A DNA stretch of 64,000 bases from Lachnospiraceae bacterium (GTDB taxonomy: Bacteria; Bacillota; Clostridia; Lachnospirales; Lachnospiraceae): positions 62,001-126,000 of the forward strand of contig JAGANL010000006.1 in NCBI GenBank assembly GCA_017624235.1. Direction: 5' to 3'. This document shows, piece by piece, positions 63,501-64,000 of the stretch. A program made the translations under genes and the position numbers. The first letter of the stretch is position 1. Each line of letters opens with the position of its first letter. The notes below the pieces were generated by a model. The model ran no database searches. It worked only from the letters and a program-made list of their open reading frames with translations, and was not told the origin of the DNA.

Positions 63501-63730
63501 AATCCCCGACCGTTATGGACCTTCTGTTAGGCCATAAAATTGATCTGGTCATTGATACACCGACGCAGGGACGTGATAAATCCAGAGACGGTTTCCTGAT
63601 TCGCCGTACGGCAATCGAAACAGGCGTTAACTGCCTGACCAGTCTGGATACGGCCAGAGCGCTTGTGACCAGTCTGGAGAATGCAAGTCATAAGGAACTG
63701 ACCCTGATTGACATCGCATCGATCGATTAA
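60530..63730 (+). CDS. carB: Carbamoyl-phosphate synthase large subunit
   Basis: 1066 residues, usual length. Two homologous synthetase halves, each with an ATP-grasp domain: the first starts KKVMVIGSGPIVIGQAAEFD, the second (about residue 552) KKVLVLGSGPIRIGQGIEFD; the C-terminal about 130 residues form the allosteric methylglyoxal-synthase-like domain. GGAGGGA precedes ATG 60530, inside the end of carA, giving translational coupling with the glutaminase subunit. Confidence 0.98.
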   Translation: MPKNPNVKKVMVIGSGPIVIGQAAEFDYAGTQACRSLKEEGVEVVLVNSNPATIMTDKNIADKVYIEPLTVPVLEQIIEKEKPDSILPTLGGQAGLNLGMELEESGFLKSHGVTLLGTTAQTIKKAEDRQEFKDTMEKIGEPCAASLVVESVEDGVAFTNTIGYPVVLRPAYTLGGSGGGIAHNQVELEEILENGLRLSRVGQVLVERCIAGWKEIEYEVMRDSAGNCITVCNMENIDPVGVHTGDSIVVAPSQTLSDKEYQMLRSSALNIIDELQITGGCNVQFALHPTSFEYCVIEVNPRVSRSSALASKATGYPIAKVAAKIALGYTLDEIKNAITGKTYASFEPTLDYCVVKLPRLPFDKFITAKRTLTTQMKATGEVMSICDNFEGALMKAIRSLEQHVDCLLSYDFSELSLEELKDRLKVVDDQRIYVIAEAIRKGMDYDTIHEITMIDHWFIDKIAILVEMEQALKTGPLTVELLKEAKRIEFPDNVIARLTGKTEDEIKQLRYDNGIVAAYKMVDTCAAEFEASTPYYYSVYGRENEAVETKPEKKVLVLGSGPIRIGQGIEFDYCSVHATWAFSKAGYETVIINNNPETVSTDFDIADKLYFEPLTPEDVESIVNIEKPDGAVVQFGGQTAIKLTESLMKMGVPILGTKAEDVDAAEDRELFDRILEQTEIPRAAGGTVYTAEEAKEVANRLGYPVLVRPSYVLGGQGMQIAISDEEIEEFMAIINRIAQDHPILVDKYLQGKEIEVDAVCDGTDILIPGIMEHIERTGVHSGDSISVYPAHTIDQTVKEKIAEYTRRLAKALHVKGLINIQFIAMGEDVYVIEVNPRSSRTVPYISKVTGIPIVDLATEVIIGKTIRELGYEPGLQKEADYYAIKMPVFSFEKIRGAEISLGPEMKSTGECLGIAKDFNEALYKAFLGAGVNLPKHKQMIITVKDADKGEAIEIGRRFEKLGYKIYATRSTANALKEAGVNARKVNKIQQESPTVMDLLLGHKIDLVIDTPTQGRDKSRDGFLIRRTAIETGVNCLTSLDTARALVTSLENASHKELTLIDIASID

Positions 63731-63775
63731 AAACAATCAGGAAGTGCCTTGGGTTATCAGAAGAGAGGAAATTGG

Positions 63776-63800
63776 GCCGGAATCCGTATAGGATTCCGGC
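63776..63800 (+). terminator. Hairpin after carB
   Basis: Ten-base perfect stem GCCGGAATCC / GGATTCCGGC around GTATA, with a T-rich but interrupted tail (TGATTTATT). Confidence 0.6.
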
Positions 63801-63875
63801 TGATTTATTGCAGGTGCGTCTGGTGACCGGCTAAGCCTGGGCACAGCGGCGGAAGGCCTGCATGACAGGGAAAAT

Positions 63876-64000
63876 ATGAATCAGAAAAATTATCAAAAGG
63901 AACTGGAACAAATATTGGAAAAAATTGGCGACGGGCCGGATGAAACAGAGAAAGCACCGACCCTGTTTCTGCACAGCTGCTGTGCGCCGTGCAGCAGCTA
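63876..64000 (+). CDS. queH: Epoxyqueuosine reductase QueH, 3' end outside window
   Basis: The visible 41 residues start MNQKNYQKELEQILEKIGDG and end LFLHSCCAPCSS, the diagnostic N-terminal cysteine motif (CC..C) of QueH/DUF208 enzymes that reduce epoxyqueuosine to queuosine in tRNA. ACAGGG six bases upstream supports ATG 63876. The frame runs past base 64000. Confidence 0.85.
   Translation, partial: MNQKNYQKELEQILEKIGDGPDETEKAPTLFLHSCCAPCSS

Noticed and set aside
1-64000. CRISPR arrays, rRNA genes, prophage or plasmid replication genes
   Set aside because: No regularly spaced repeats, rRNA-like sequence, integrase, capsid or replication initiator genes were found.

Overview
The window looks like a chromosomal segment of a motile, anaerobic, saccharolytic Firmicute, most likely Lachnospiraceae (Roseburia/Agathobacter-like). 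This is inferred from strong AGGAGG-type ribosome binding sites, TTGACA/TATAAT promoters, lipobox-anchored sugar-binding proteins, YesM/YesN-type two-component genes, a DUF4364 gene, chemoreceptors with a flagellin, and an intracellular GH53 galactanase. Genus is not provable from the sequence alone.

Layout. 1-5.4 kb: a truncated DUF4125-like gene, a DUF2935 gene, a chemoreceptor coupled to an orphan sugar-binding lipoprotein, and a small lipoprotein. 5.4-11.5 kb: rarA on plus; then on minus malic enzyme and a run of radical SAM protein, DUF4364 and a long flagellin. 11.7-17.6 kb: a sugar ABC importer (binding protein, two permeases) with its own histidine kinase and AraC-type regulator. 17.6-18.6 kb: tRNA-Gly(CCC) and tRNA-Trp(CCA) on minus, enclosing a promoter, a compact pseudoknotted candidate RNA and two very small peptide genes. 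18.67-20.37 kb: an intact IS30-like element with terminal inverted repeats and a 14-bp direct repeat. 20.4-21.3 kb: acyl-CoA thioesterase and a 37-residue membrane peptide.

21.4-29.3 kb is a galactan/galacto-oligosaccharide utilisation locus: LacI repressor, three matching operators, binding protein, two permeases, an unrecognised 612-residue protein, a zinc-ribbon protein and GH53 endo-galactanase. The galactanase has no signal peptide, so the picture is import of oligosaccharides followed by cytoplasmic cleavage, with the LacI protein shutting the operon off. 29.6-35.2 kb is a TetR-controlled RND efflux system. 35.3-44.4 kb holds a second chemoreceptor, VanZ-like protein, formate/nitrite transporter, a large cyclic-nucleotide-domain protein, a small unknown gene with a TetR regulator, and a pair of aspartoacylase-family paralogs, of which the second has lost its metal ligands. 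44.5-64 kb carries purL, a metallopeptidase/VWA-like, MoxR ATPase and leucine-rich-repeat trio, ftsH, a ClC channel protein, a zinc-ribbon protein followed by an ABC-2 exporter with two permeases, carAB, and the start of queH.

The least explained region is 17.7-18.4 kb: a well-formed promoter drives a 92-nt element with a closing stem, a GNRA hairpin and a possible pseudoknot, followed by a hairpin that hides the ribosome binding site of a 59-residue acidic peptide ending in GPGGD, then a 37-residue peptide whose end runs into the tRNA-Gly promoter. This is the best candidate here for an undescribed system. The aspartoacylase pseudoenzyme pair and the HxxxHxxxxH protein lacking its catalytic glutamate are further candidates.
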